This document shows, piece by piece, positions 1 to 11,817 of a DNA stretch of 64,000 nt (positions are counted from its first letter, which is position 1; each line of letters opens with the position of its first letter). The notes under the pieces are model-generated. The model saw only the letters and a list, made by a program, of their open reading frames with translations. It had not been told where the DNA came from and did no database searches. The DNA is from Omphiscola glabra. Lineage: Eukaryota; Mollusca; Gastropoda; Lymnaeidae. The stretch is from NCBI GenBank assembly GCA_964017045.1, contig OZ024806.1, positions 8,266,488 through 8,330,487 on the forward strand, in the 5' to 3' direction. Position numbers and translations under genes: made by a program.

Positions 1-699
1 TTGGAACATTTACGCACTTTTTGAAAACGAATGTTACCGTTTGTCTCGTGACGCAATCCATTTACGTCATGCATAATGCAGTACACAAGTGGAAATACTA
101 CAACCTGTTCCAGCTGGTGCCATGGCTAGTGACAAGGTGGTCTCGGCGAATTAACCGTTTTCTTTCGTTTCCTGCAGTACCTGCTTTGTTGAATTTGGTC
201 GCTCTTAGGGGGCAGGGGGGGGGTCTATATGGGATGGGGTGGTATCTAGGGCTGAGATGGTGTTGTAATACAGGTGATGGCGATTCTTTAAAAAGATAAC
301 AATGTGGGTCATGTACAACGACGCCATTACTTACGAACTATTTTTATAAAAACACAAAGCTAATCTAATACTAACGAGGGCGTGTTGATGTAACTAAGGA
401 GAAGATTTTGATGTAAAGTGATGATACTAACTTGGAGGTGTTGATGTACCACGATGATAATGGTAGCTTCATTATGCTCATTAATGAATGTTCACCTTTT
501 TTAAAGTTACAAAGTTTTTCTCGGTTCCAGTCATAGCCAATTAACCTTTCTAATTATATTCCTTGTTATCGATAAGGCTCATTTTTTTGGTCTCAATTAT
601 AATGATCTATATTGAATCTAACATTCCTCTAAAAATGCATCATTGCTCTACTAAGCTTTATTTTCCAACTGGTACATATTGACTGGATACGACTAAGAG
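1..699. other. Intergenic, no gene seen
   Basis: AT-rich DNA with a run of nine G near 215-223. Short open frames lack coding-like composition and splice signals. I see no gene or recognisable repeat here. Confidence 0.5.
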
Positions 700-807
700 C
701 TGATCTCTCTGCCATCCCCATTTCTTGTGCACGGTACGCGTCAATATTGGACGACTCGTACAGTGTGGCCTATTATCTGGTACGCCTGTTTGATAAGGCT
801 TAACCTT
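700..807. repeat. 108-bp block, also present inside the 2.0-2.9 kb minisatellite
   Basis: This 108-bp unique-looking block recurs at 2615-2722 in the same orientation with a single mismatch (ccccattt here, ccccTttt there). Here it sits in non-repetitive DNA, so this is the likelier source; direction of copying is inference. No coding frame is evident. Confidence 0.9.
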
Positions 808-918
808 TGCTCGCACCTGGCATACCACTAGCTGTGGCATTCGATTCGTTTCCCTCCCGTTCTATCGAGCATCAGAATCAATAGCTTTGTATTCTCTTCC
901 TATGTAGCTAACGTGTGC

Positions 919-958
919 AATCACATGCTTTTATAGCCAATCACATGCTTTTATAGCC
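919..958. repeat. 20-bp tandem duplication
   Basis: Two exact adjacent copies of a 20-bp unit beginning aatcacatgc and ending tatagcc. The rest of 808-1339 holds nothing else I can name apart from a G run near 1050. Confidence 0.85.
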
Positions 959-1339
959 GATGAGGGTATACTAGAAATCAGCTGTTGTCGCAGGACGGAA
1001 AGATGATTCTTCTCACTGTGCTATGCAGGGTGAGTGGGCAGGAAAAGGAAGGGGGGGGGGATATACAAATGATGTATTTTCTCACGGATGTTCTTAATGT
1101 CTAAGTTACATATATATGCTAATCGAAAGCAGTTTTTTTTCCAAGTACCGATTCAGCAGATCTCACATCGGATCAAACCCACTGCAGTGTTTCTCAAGAT
1201 AATTTCTGTACACTGCTGCTTAAGACATGTAAAAACATCTCTCATGTTCTTAAACCTCCCCCCCCCCCAAACCACCACAGCCGCAGGTGCTCATTATGAT
1301 ATTCCATTGCCATAATAAATCATTACTTATTAATTTTGG

Positions 1340-1527
1340 TCGTGTTTACAGTAACTGGGAACAAGCTTCCAAAAGCAACAGTTGAGGCGACTACGCTTGA
1401 CACATTTGCGTTTATTGCCTCCTGTCTTCCAATCCCCAGTTCATAACACCATTGCTGAGTAGCCCTTGCGACCAGTGACTTATCCCCTTCAAAACCACGC
1501 ACAGTAACATCGCGAACCCCTCTGAAA
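1340..1527 (-). pseudogene. Coding remnant sharing an RDVT...SLVARA motif with 51406-51702
   Basis: On the minus strand an open stretch starts just after an acceptor-like ag at 1528-1529 and encodes GVRDVTVRGFEGDKSLVARA followed by a tyrosine-glutamate-leucine-glycine segment. The same peptide pattern (IRDVTLSGKEEDISLVARA, then QELG) occurs on the minus strand at 51406-51702, again right after an in-frame ag and the DNA aggggNttcgcgatgtta. Two copies 50 kb apart suggest exons or remnants of one protein family. I do not recognise the family. A lone exon of a live gene extending outside the window is the alternative. Confidence 0.45.
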
Positions 1528-2011
1528 CATGGGAGCCAGAATGATCAATTCATTGATCGTGGACCCTCACAATATAGAAGAGAACTGTCAGAAGAACTGA
1601 TATTGATATAACTGTTTTAAAACTAAGATGGCTCCATTAGGCAGAGTCTGCGTCTCTTGTTGTATAATCTTGTAGTTGGGATCTAAATAAATTATTATGC
1701 CCCTATTTGTTTGATGGTATCTCACGTATCTTTTTGTACGGACGTAGGGTTTGTGAAAGCCCGCGGTAGCTAATTGACGCCTACAAGTTGCCCCCCCCCC
1801 CACCAACCACGTTGTCCATCCCGTGCTCCGTATAGCTCAAGTCACACGTAGCGTCGTGTGTGACCGCAATATCACGTGGCGGCTCAGCTCCTGGTGATTA
1901 AGAGATATTTTCTCATCTGTTAAGACAGTCTGTACACGCTCAGTGCTGTCGGTGGCAACGTTTTTTCCTTGTGGAATGTCTAAAATAATTTGTGACATTC
2001 TTATTTGAATG

Positions 2012-2884
2012 ATACAACTGTCTGATGTATGACAACATTAAGTTGTGTTTGTTACAACTGTCTGATGTATGACAACATTAAGTTGTGTTTGTTACAACTG
2101 TCTGATGTATGACAACATTAAGTTGTGTTTGTTACAACTGTCTGGTGTATGACAACATTAAGTTGTGTTTGTTTCAACTGTCTGATGTCTGACATTAAGT
2201 TGTGTTTGTTACAACTGTCTGATGTATGACAACATTAAGTTGTGTTTGTTACAACTGTCTGATGTCGTCTGACAACATTAAGTTGTGATGGTTACAACTG
2301 TCTGATGTATGGCAACATTAAGTTGTGTTTGTTACAACTGTCTGATGTCTGACAACATTAAGTTGTGTTTGTTACAACTGTCTGATGTATAACAACATTA
2401 AGTTGTGTTTGTTACAACTGTCTGATGTAGGACAACATTACGTTGTGATGGTTACAACTGTCTGATGTAGGACAACATTACGTTGTGATGGTTACAACTG
2501 TCTGATGTCTGACAACATTAAGTTGTGTTTGTGACAACTGTCTGATGTATAACATTACGTTGTGATGGTTACAACTGTCTGATGTCTGACAACATTAAGC
2601 TGTGTTTGTTACAACTGATCTCTCTGCCATCCCCTTTTCTTGTGCACGGTACGCGTCAATATTGGACGACTCGTACAGTGTGGCCTATTATCTGGTACGC
2701 CTGTTTGATAAGGCTTAACCTTATTACGTTGCGATGGTTACAACTGTCTGATGTCTGAAAACCATTACGTTGTGATGGTTACAACTGTCTGATGTCTGAC
2801 AACATTACGTTGCGATGGTTACAACTGTCTGATGTCTGACAACATTACGTTGCGGTGGTTACAACTGTCTGATGTCTGACAACT
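2012..2884. repeat. 40-bp minisatellite, about 19 units, interrupted
   Basis: Tandem array of a 40-bp unit built as gttacaactgtctgatgtat then gacaacattaagttgtgttt, with shortened units (about 36 bp) scattered through it. Each unit contains a small inverted repeat, acaac-attaa-gttgt. Two subtypes appear in order: gttgtgttt units in the first half and gttgygatgg units in the second, as expected from local unit turnover. The array is broken at 2615-2722 by a copy of the block at 700-807. Confidence 0.95.
2615..2722. repeat. Copy of the 700-807 block inserted in the minisatellite
   Basis: 107 of 108 bases match 700-807. Its left edge abuts the truncated unit acaa and its right edge re-enters a unit at attacgttgcg, so it replaces or interrupts repeat sequence without terminal inverted repeats or an evident target duplication. 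Template switching or gene conversion is more likely than transposition. Confidence 0.92.
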
Positions 2885-4279
2885 TTAATTCAACTTTGTT
2901 TTCTTCTAACGCGTGTCCAGCTTTCCGTGAGTTGGTAACATTTAATAGCAGTCGCCTTTCGTGAAACGTGTTTCTTGTACAGTCACGTTTGCGTGCATGT
3001 CCCTGGGCTTCTCGTAATGTGCTTCTTGGCTGCGTGTCTGGGAGAACTGCTCTGTCATTCTGGGACCGGTCCTGGTGGTCTGGTGATTGGGACAACTCGC
3101 CGGCAATCACTTGGTTGTCAACCTTGTTTTAGTCTAATCAGCACTCAAAGGTGTCTTTTTCTTTATATTATGGCGAAATGTATTTTAGAAGTTTCTCTGG
3201 TGTTAAAAATTCTCCATCTGCCTTTTCCGTCTCTAGGATTTAACCGATAATTAAACACAATTTTAAAGGGTTCTCGTATTTGATTCAAGTGAACCAAAAC
3301 AAAATGAACAATCATTTTACATTACTCTATTTCTAACAACATCCCATATCTTCAGCTTTTATGGGCGTCAATTTTTTTTTTGTAATAGGAAAAGTTCTTA
3401 TTTCTAGAATTGTGTGGAATTTGGTGTTATGAAGTACCGGGTTAGGCCATTTTTGTAGAACCATAATTGAACAGCCATTCATACTAATATTTACCAAGGT
3501 TGCTTTGATAACCCACAAAGTGACTTGCTCTCAAATAGTATTACTATTAAAGCGGCGTTTGAGAAATCTAGATTAAAATGGAACGAGTTATGAAAAAGGT
3601 ACCTTTCTTTGAAATTCCCGCGCAATGAACATTAAATATTGCACCACACCACGATACTTTAAATATAGCCATTTGGTCACGGGTCGCGACTTTCTTCTTT
3701 GAACTGCGCACTGTGGAAGTTCTGTCCCAACCATTTAAGGTTTGTGAATGGTTTCTGTTGCTGAGCAATCACTTACAATCGTGATATTGGGAGAAGTGTG
3801 TTATTAGCTGAAGCTGATTTGTTAAAAGTAACGTTTGACTTCCCCCCCCCCCTCCTTCTGCCTTCTTATTCATCGGCACTGGAGATGTCACCTATTTATA
3901 TTTACATTTTTTTAGTTGGACAGTTTCCACCACTGCTACTGCAGTGTCTTGACTTTTTTTTTCTTCTGGCATCTGGGGTTTCCCTAATTGCGTCGGTCTA
4001 ATTATAGCACACCGGACACTCCCTATAATTTCCGTGACATACACACACTGCGGGACTCCGTCAGGTGGAGGGAACGTATCTTGTTTACTAACGAGCAGTG
4101 CTTGGTGGCCAGTGAACATTTCAGTGCTGAAGGGATTGTATTGTGGCGAGGTAAGCTCTAGTCGTCGGGTCTTGGAATCTTTCTCTTGGCAGTGTCGTTT
4201 TTTAAAAAAAAAATTACTTCTCCACCCCCAACCCCACCAAAGTAATAAAACAAGTGTTATTCGATTCAAGTGATACAAA
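2885..4279. other. Intergenic, no gene seen
   Basis: No spliced or intact coding sequence is supported. There are short C and T runs (3842-3851, 3955-3963). Open frames here, including one of 128 codons on the minus strand around 3892-4278, are low-complexity and lack family motifs. Confidence 0.45.
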
Positions 4280-4280
4280 G

Positions 4281-4390
4281 GATGTTTTTAACATGTATTT
4301 GTGAGTGGGGGTGGTTTGACAATTGGTGTGAGAATGATGTTTTTAACATGTATTTGGGAGAGAGGGATTTTGACAACATTTGAAGTTGGT
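4281..4390. repeat. 55-bp imperfect tandem duplication
   Basis: The segment gatgtttttaacatgtattt starts at 4281 and again at 4336, followed in both by a G-rich stretch and ttgacaa. Two diverged units only. Confidence 0.75.
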
Positions 4391-4569
4391 CACGTCATGA
4401 TTTGTAGAACTGTGCTTGTTAGTATTGATCTTAATATGTCGACGTTTCCACGTATTTCATTGTGGGTCTACAAACCAAATGATCAGGCATAGTGACATAA
4501 GGTTATGCTAGGGAAAGCGAAGGGGACACTTGTGTTGTTCCATGTTGACAGTGGTATTATGTTGCTGAA

Positions 4570-4750
4570 ATGAAACCACTTCATCAGTCTTCGGGCCATG
4601 TTATCGACAAGACCTTATTGACGACGATGGAATGACACCGGTCTTACTGACGATGAAATGACACCGATCTTATTGACGATGACATGACACAGGCCTTATT
4701 AACGAGGAATGACACCAAACTTATTGACGATGGAATGACACTTAGCACAC
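4570..4750. repeat. Degenerate minisatellite, about 30-bp unit
   Basis: Five or so diverged units built from gatgaaatgacaccg and tcttattgacgat, varying in length. It lies in otherwise featureless DNA that continues to about 5066, with a G-rich run near 4815-4830. Confidence 0.8.
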
Positions 4751-5066
4751 GTTGGGGAGAGAGAAATTTGCTTTGGGCGACCGACACAACACTGCTGTGT
4801 GTGGATCAATACTGGGGGGGGGGGAGGGGGGCCGTTCAGCGACGGCATAGAGGAAGTGAGAATTAATTAGTTGTACAGCTTCCGACTGACACGTGGTCTA
4901 ATGGCCTTGTCCAAAGGGATCCCCTGACCTGCTCTCTCCCCTCCACCACTTGTAGGTGTTCATGTGGAGCCATTATCAAGCAGGCAAACTGATCAAGTCC
5001 TTTTAGCCGGTGATGGATTGTGTAAGCCTGGTATTGATTGCCTGGTGATAATTTAATTAGTTGTTG

Positions 5067-5311
5067 GCGTATGTATGGTAGCTGTCGTGTATCACTGTCT
5101 TATTATTATTATTATTAGTGGTCTTATATAGCGCGATACCTCAGCCCAGTGCTGGGCTCACCGCGCTGTACATAGGATATTAGCAAAAGAGACATAATCG
5201 TGACATTAAAATAATATACATTTATGTAATAAAGAACATTTGTATAACAACAAAGCAAAAACAAATGTAGTAGATGCGTACGTATGGTAATTGTCGTGTA
5301 TCACTGTCTTA
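5067..5311 (-). mobile_element. Retroposon-like insertion with (AAT)n tail and 36-bp flanking direct repeats
   Basis: Direct repeats of 36 bp at 5067-5102 and 5276-5311 match at 33 of 36 positions and enclose about 173 bp. Read on the minus strand, the insert ends with a (taa)n microsatellite next to one repeat, as many SINEs and LINE fragments do. The body contains ttatatagcgcgatacct and the palindromic cagcccagtgctgggct. A related piece, (att)n followed by agtattatatagcgtgg, occurs at about 39446-39472. Retroposition with a long target duplication is inferred; I cannot name the family. Confidence 0.6.
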
Positions 5312-6870
5312 CATATACATTACCGAGATGTAATTATGTTTTTTGGACCAAATGCTTGCACAAGAAACATAATTTTTCCATCCTAGCGCCCCCCCCCCTT
5401 TTTTTTTGTCTTCTTCTTTTGCTCAGACTACCAACATTTCGCTGACTAAAAGTTTCACTAGATACCGCAAATGTGGGGGGGGGGGGTGGGGGGTGGGGTG
5501 GGGGTTGTCCACACAATACTCTGACCTCCAACGGTCACACTTCTACACCGCCAAATATATTGACATTGACGTTTGATCAGACTTTCTTGTGTATATGAAA
5601 GTATTCATAGGGCAGAGGGGCTGATTTCTAAATGTGCATCTGAAAGTCTCCCAGCATTTAAGCCGGCTATAGAGGTGCCTATCGTGCTATTACCTGCGTT
5701 GTGCTGTATCTAGTTAAGGCATTTAACACTTTATACTTTTTTGTTTTTAGTGAATTGCATGGATTATCCGTGTACACCGATCTATTTTCCCCATTTAGTA
5801 TCATTTATTATATATGTCATTGATGACATATACCAACGAATGAAGCTTGCAACTTAAGAACAAGCCATTCCCGTTTTGATGTTAAAGCCAGAGATGGTGG
5901 TATTATCAGCTTTGATGATTGGTAAGGCGTGGCATGGTCTCCGGATATCGTTGATGTATATCTTGTCCAAAGGACCAGCGTGAGTTGGAGGGGGGATGAC
6001 GTAGCCCCGATTGGTGCGTTGTATATGACAGATGTGATATCTACATCCTGTCAGGCTAATTGATCGTTTTTTCTGTGACCTTCCTGGTCACGAGAGCCGT
6101 TGAACTGGGAAAGCGAATGTCAACCCCTTTATTGTAATGTAAAAGGTTGTTTGTTCCGTGTTGAGTCTACAAGTCCCCCGCAGTTATTCTACGTTTAAAT
6201 TCAGTCGGGGGGCAAAGTCATTGCTTTACTATGACTGCATCTAGTGGCGTAGGTAGGCTAAGTGCAGCCCGGGTCAAGATTTTTGCCACCCATCCATTAA
6301 AGAAAAAAATGTTCATCCTGGGGTAGACATCCGCGTCACCTTCTTTGGCCGCTGACTACGTTCCTTACAGTGGTGCATCGTGGACTTGGTGAGTGATAAA
6401 GTCTCATATCACTCATGTATGGCTGTGTCTGTGCCACGGTGGCGAACCTTTATAGAATACACTTCTCATTAGGGCAAATGAGAACATAACTGCTCAGTCA
6501 ATGCATGGGGGGGGGGGGGCCTCGTGTAATATTTAGCATAGCACACTGCTGATTAGACCACCAAGACATGTCCCACTCACTAGACCACCAAGACATGTCC
6601 CACTGACAAGACATTGAGGTGAAGTTCGATAGCCGTTTTCTTCACGCTTGCCTGCATTCAACACCCCCCCCCCTTTTTTTTTTTTCTTCTCCGTCTTCCT
6701 CCTTCCTGTTCTCAGTCCATGGTTTGTTTTCACCGTTGTCAAGGTAACTGCGGCAGTTTTTTTTTACTGTGTCGAGATTATAAGGGATAGATTGTGTTTG
6801 CCGTGAGTAATTGGGTCAGCATGACTTGGATGTGTTGTAGATGCTTTTGCAGCACAGGTAGTTGGCGTTG
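5312..6870. other. Intergenic, no gene seen
   Basis: Contains G/C runs (5389-5398, 5476-5510, 6508-6520, 6662-6673), a short direct repeat of agaccaccaagacatgtccc around 6557-6602, and at 6244 a fragment reading gtggcgtaggtaggc that resembles one end of a hAT element. No supported gene. Confidence 0.45.
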
Positions 6871-7215
6871 GATTTTTTTTTTTTTTTTTTTTTTTTTTTG
6901 CAATATGTATATATAGTGGTTCTCCGTTTGTGTGGTGATTGTGTTAAGATATGTAACACGATGTTGCCTAAAGCAGTTTTCAATGGAATATTTAGTTAAT
7001 GAGCCGTGGGGAGCGGATTGATTTCCTAGTTAGTTTTATCCATTTAGTTATTTGATTGCTGTTTGCCTTATGACTTACTCTTATGTCGTCTTGTGGTTGC
7101 TAATTTTTTATTTTATATATATATATAAATAGACCAATTTCTCACTCTCTCTCTCTATATATAAATATATACACACACACATATATACACAATATATATA
7201 TATTAAATTTAAAGT
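6871..7215. repeat. Poly(T) tract and AT/CT/AC microsatellites
   Basis: A run of about 29 T (6871-6899) is followed, after 200 bp, by mixed simple repeats: (at)n, ctctctctct, acacacac and atatatata between about 7115 and 7202. The T run could be the tail of a minus-strand retroposon, but no flanking duplication was found. Confidence 0.8.
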
Positions 7216-7502
7216 TTCCATATATATACTAGTATTTGAAACTAGAAGTTCACAATAACATGATTATAAGCTTTTGTCTACTAACATGTGAGTTTCATGT
7301 CTCACACATTCTGTCCCCATTTCGGAGTCTTTAATCTTCTAGTGGGCCAGTTGAAAGAATTTTCTATTGTATAGACCATACTTCTGAAGGTTAAAGATTA
7401 GGGTAACTTGAGACCAGAGGTTTGTATGCACCTAAGACACCTTAGTATAGGGCATAGGTGTGAAAAGGGTGTGAGGGGAGGGGGTGCTTGATGGGGGCTC
7501 AC

Positions 7503-8580
7503 CTCAATGCTTTCTTTGCCAATATGGGGACCAACTTGTCTACAAAGTAAGGGCACTGCTGTAGTGCTATGGCATTTACACTACATGATTTGAAATAATC
7601 CTGCTGCATCACATCTCTGACAGATTCAATATTATGTAAAAACCCTAAAGGCATGTGTTGGTCAAGTGTTGACATATGTAGCATTGTTGAAGAGGTTTTT
7701 GGGGTTATTTTGTCAAAGTTATATGATGTAAAATGAAAATAGTAGACAGTATTTAGAACATAATGGAGGAACTTAGCTTCATTATTATCATTGGTTACTT
7801 GTATGACAGACTCAACCTGTATTCTTCCAAGCTGAAAATTGTGCTTATGTGTACTAGTAATTGGCTTCATCTTCATTGCAATGATTATGATTTCTGACCC
7901 AGAGGTCTCTGTTATTGAAGTTCCATCAAACTGCTGTCATCAAAGAGAAAGAAAGGGACATATATTTTCACAAATCTCAAAAGAGTGAACCCGCAGCAGG
8001 CAGAGATTCATAACCTACAAACGATTTCATTCAATTTCTAGATTCTAATTTATGTTCTCCTAGTACTCCTAATTGTATGCTGCAAGTATTTGGGTAAATC
8101 TTGGCTTGAATATCACTGAATTCAACATTTTTATCAAGTGTTTTTGTATCATTTCCCAGAGTGGTTTTGTATGTTCTGTTGATAAATAATTCCCAGATTT
8201 GCATAATGCACTTCTTAGTGTGCTGCCATGAGACTTCATCACTTTGAAACTCTATTTCCTAATTGCGCATTGCTGGCCATGACAATTTAGGCAGAATTGT
8301 CAAGTTTTCCAAGTTTTGCCTTTCATAAAACAAACCCAGTGAGTGATGCATTGGATGTGTTTCCGATGAAACATATAGTTAAGCTTTGATGAATCTGTGA
8401 CTCCTTATTTTGATCATTAGGGGTGAAAACAATATGTTTGGGGAAATTCCATTAGGTTTGGTTATAAGTTTTTGTGCAACACAGTTTCTAGATTGCCTTG
8501 TTTCAGCCATATCAGATAATAAATATGAGCAGTAGGTGTTAGTTCATTCAATGCCATTCAGTTGAGCGAGTCAATTACAG
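7503..8580 (-). pseudogene. Decayed minus-strand coding sequence, family unrecognised
   Basis: Reading the minus strand from about 8580 down to 8030 gives protein-like sequence in one frame for roughly 180 codons, interrupted by only a few in-frame stops; it includes SDMAETRQSRNCVAQKL, an ERQNLENLTILPKL segment and EIEFQSDEVSWQHTKKC. After a short messy stretch a second open block, 7933-7503, encodes about 144 residues including FLHYVLNTVYYFHFTSYNF and FLHNIESVRDVMQQDYF. It begins after an acceptor-like pyrimidine-ag and ends at AG/GTGAGC at 7503/7502, so it could be an exon; the stops upstream favour a dead transposon or gene copy. A piece of it recurs at 11745-11817, which favours a mobile element. 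Function not known. Confidence 0.5.
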
Positions 8581-9784
8581 AGGGAACACTTTTAACATTG
8601 CATTTAGTATTTAATAACTTCTTCATCAGGTATGCACGTCTTGATAAGCTTAGTTCAATGGGATAGCAGGAATATGTAAAGCGAAAAAAATGCAGCTGTG
8701 AATTTGCCTAGTTTCATTTTGGAACACCCTCATAACTCAACAATGGGATATAATAGAACATTTTTCTCTTAAATTTCTCATGTTTAATTTCATGCAAAAA
8801 AAATTTTGTTAAAAATTACAACCTGCTGCATAAATGGTTAAAGAAAACAATTTTCTTTAAAAAAATAAGAATGTCAGCAAGTGACAGATTGTCACAAATG
8901 GTCCTTTAAGCTAGGCCTGTAATAAAAAATCTAGTTAATAGCACTGAATTACTTTGCTCCATATCTCTAGTGCACAGGTTCCTCCCCTGTCCCCCCCTTT
9001 TTTTTGTCCCCCTCTCCACCACACACATTTCATGTTGTTAAGAAAGAAGCACTGTACTTTGTGTTTGCAAAGAATGTGTAGTTCTTGCCTGATTGTAGGC
9101 CTGCCTATTATTTGCTCAGTTCTGTTTGTGTAGGCCACTGGGGATATGGAGTTGAAGGGACATATTTCCCAGTGTCATTTGTTTTGATGTCATTTATACA
9201 GTGAAGTATTTTTTCGGTTACATGAAGTTAAATCAGGGTCTTCTGTTCCTTCATTTCCAACTCGACTGTTTTGCTTTAGGAAACTCATTTCAGTAAGTTT
9301 CTCATTTAAAGCAAGGCATTTGCCCATTTGGATTTCCGTATTCTATTTACAAAGCTTTTTTTTTTTCAGGTCATCTGATTGAAAATCAGATTTTTTAAAA
9401 AAGAATTAACTTATTAAAACAGCAGTATATTAACTCGTATTCAGGGGCAGTATATCTGTAAAGTTTAAATCTTGTATACACCTATACAGTTGTAATACAA
9501 GTGTGGAAAGCACAATAAAACATTTATGCTGACAGATACCCACTGCAGAAGAATTTAATTATAATAATATACTGGAAGAGTATATACAGAATATTTTAGC
9601 TGGTCTGTTTTTGTGTGGAATACATCGTCAAAGTTTTGAAGGAATCCCCATATCTGATAATAGATGTGTGCGTCTGTGTATATTTGTCCTGAAAACAGCT
9701 CTATAAAAACTAGCATTGCTTATTGCTTTTACAAAACTCAATCACTTTTTTAAAGTAATTTTAACTATATTTTTTTCCTCTTAG
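8581..9784. other. Intergenic or PTP4A upstream intron, nothing recognised
   Basis: AT-rich, with short homopolymers. No coding exon with splice signals could be defined on either strand. Confidence 0.4.
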
Positions 9785-10021
9785 TTTTTCGGTGAGTTTG
9801 GCCACACCTTTATGGAGTTTGTCACCAACAGTGGAGATTACTGCCAGGCACAACACTTCCCACGCGAGGAGTAAGACCTCAGCCTGCCAAGAGAGCGGAG
9901 CGTCTTGCTAAAGTCTAAATTAATTGTGCACCTTGGACTCTATAGATCAGTTGCTAAAGTTTACACCCCACACCTCAGTCTCCTGAAAATCCAACAAGAT
10001 TTTTTCACACCTCACTTGCAG
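9785..10021 (+). other. Candidate 5' UTR exon of PTP4A
   Basis: A stretch with richer, non-repetitive composition is bounded by a strong acceptor (pyrimidine tract ending cctcttag at 9784) and a donor, ttgcag/gtaatt, at 10021/10022. It has stop codons in all frames, so it would be noncoding. It lies about 1.95 kb upstream of the PTP4A start codon on the same strand. A second exon-like stretch starts after ttaattcag at about 10740. Both are inference. Confidence 0.35.
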
Positions 10022-10230
10022 GTAATTTTATCTGTAAGCTTTTAGCTTGTTTCACTGTTTGAAAAAAAATAAAAAATAATGCCAAGTGCTTCCACATCTA
10101 CTATAAGTTTGAGGTATTGGTATTTTTCTGAAATAGTTCTATAGACTTAAAGACCAAGTTACTGAGCCAAACAAAATAAGCTTACTATGTGTAGGTCTAG
10201 CATTTTGGCTAAAAATGTGTAAATCTAGCA

Positions 10231-10428
10231 CAGTGGTTCTCAATTTTCCTAACACCGCGACCCTTTAATACAGTTCCTCATGTTGAGGCGACCCCCAAAC
10301 ACAAAATTATTTTTGTTGCTACTTCATAACTGTAGAGTATATGTGTTTCGTGATGGTCTTAGGCGACCCCTTGGGAAATGGTCATTTGACCCCCAAAGGG
10401 GTCATGACCCACAGGCTGAGAACCATTG
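10231..10428 (+). mobile_element. SPIN-like hAT MITE, copy 1
   Basis: A 198-bp non-autonomous element with ends cagtggttctcaa and ctgagaaccattg. The perfect 8-bp target duplication atctagca flanks it (10223-10230, 10429-10436). Internal landmarks shared with the other copies are ccgcgaccctttaatacagt, cttcataactgtagagtat and gtcttaggcgacccc. The 8-bp duplication and end sequence place it in the hAT superfamily; similarity to SPIN is from memory of that family. No coding capacity. Confidence 0.9.
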
Positions 10429-10740
10429 ATCTAGCAAATAAGCTAAATATGGGTGGACCCATTTTATGTGTAGGTGCTGCAGCCAAAAATATGTAGACTT
10501 AGACCAAACACGTATTCTAAAGAAGTGTATACAATTATTCTCTCATTTATGCCTCATCTATTCACTGATTTCACACCAGTTTCTAAATTAAATATTTATC
10601 TGGATTATAATTTTTAAGAAAACCTGAGAAAGCTATTTGATTTAGAAGAAATAAATATCAAGTAATGTTACTGTGTTTTTTTTCTTAACTCTTGTGCTGC
10701 CAATTGCTTAAATATACTAATCCCCTGTTGTTTAATTCAG

Positions 10741-11064
10741 GTGTGTCACAGAGTTCCAGTAGTTTTGTTTGTTTACATGAAAAGAACCTACGCAACTCAG
10801 TTGTCTCATCCATCCCAGTGACTCGTACTTTGCCATTTCCAAGTTGGAGGACACACGTTGAAGATTCACCCCCTGTTCTTGTCGCACACTTTCACCAACA
10901 GCCCTCGGTCCAGACTGGCCCAGGGTTACATTTCCAAATCAGAGAGGTTCTACGTCACACCTTACTCTCCAACGTCAGTATTTTAATGGGGTAGACTTAC
11001 TGGCATTTCGGCTTGCCCCTCCCCACATTCGAGCAGATTAACTGCCTGTTAAAAATACTGCCAT
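10741..11064 (+). other. Exon-like stretch upstream of PTP4A
   Basis: Follows an acceptor-like ttgtttaattcag and has balanced base composition unlike its AT-rich surroundings. It holds a 100-codon open frame (10692-10994) with no family motif. Possible donors (such as gggtagac near 10990) are weak. It could be an alternative 5' UTR exon of PTP4A or simply unique intergenic DNA. Confidence 0.22.
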
Positions 11065-11744
11065 TTTGTGACCACAGCTGACCATTTGCGCTGGATTGAA
11101 CTCAACTCTCATTTCAAGACCTTTGGAATAACATTAATAATTTTTTGTTTGTTCTAGTAGAAACAGAAAGCAATTATTAGTCAAGTGTAATCATGGAAGC
11201 TTTGAAGTAAGCATCTGAGCAGTTTTGTTTGCAGTTCGTGTTAAGTTTAAAAGTTCAATTTTTGAAACGGAATAAGTCAGCCCCCGACTGTCTTTCAGAA
11301 AAGCTCTCAAGATAGGCTTGGGAGTAGAAGAATATTTTTAAAATATAAAAAAGTAAAGTGACCGTTACGGAAACACGGTTGACAGTACTCTTTTAAAAAA
11401 ATATTTTTTTTAGAGTGCAAATTCTGGAAGGATTCCGTCATTAATATTATTCTACGACAATCATAGGGTACACTAACAGAAGTATACCTTTTTAACTGTT
11501 GCGTTCCTACTTTGATCAGTGATTCCATCCTTTTTTTTTTTTTTTAATTCCAGGATAGTTGCTCATTTTTCTTACCAAGTGTAAAAAAAACATTTGTGGA
11601 TTTGTGAACACTTGGATACATTTGCAAAGTATTACCATTACCTCATTTATTTTAGAAAGAAAAAAAAGTATTATCACAAATAGGCGTTGTTTTGTGGAGT
11701 AAGTTAACCTACCCTGGAACTTTAGTGCTTCAATATTTAACAGT

Positions 11745-11817
11745 GATTACCCGTGTGACAGACTCAACCCGTGTTCTTCCGTGTTCTTCCACGCTGAAAA
11801 TTGTGTTTGTGTGTACT
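11745..11817 (-). repeat. Dispersed copy of part of the 7.5-8.6 kb remnant
   Basis: About 70 bp matches 7793-7861: both carry tgacagactcaacc, gttcttcc or attcttcc, and the shared ctgaaaattgtg and gtgtactagt segments. This copy has an extra tandem gtgttcttcc. It shows the 7.5-8.6 kb sequence is dispersed. Confidence 0.75.

Noticed and set aside
2012..2884. CRISPR-like array
   Set aside because: Units are contiguous without unique spacers, and the genome is eukaryotic.
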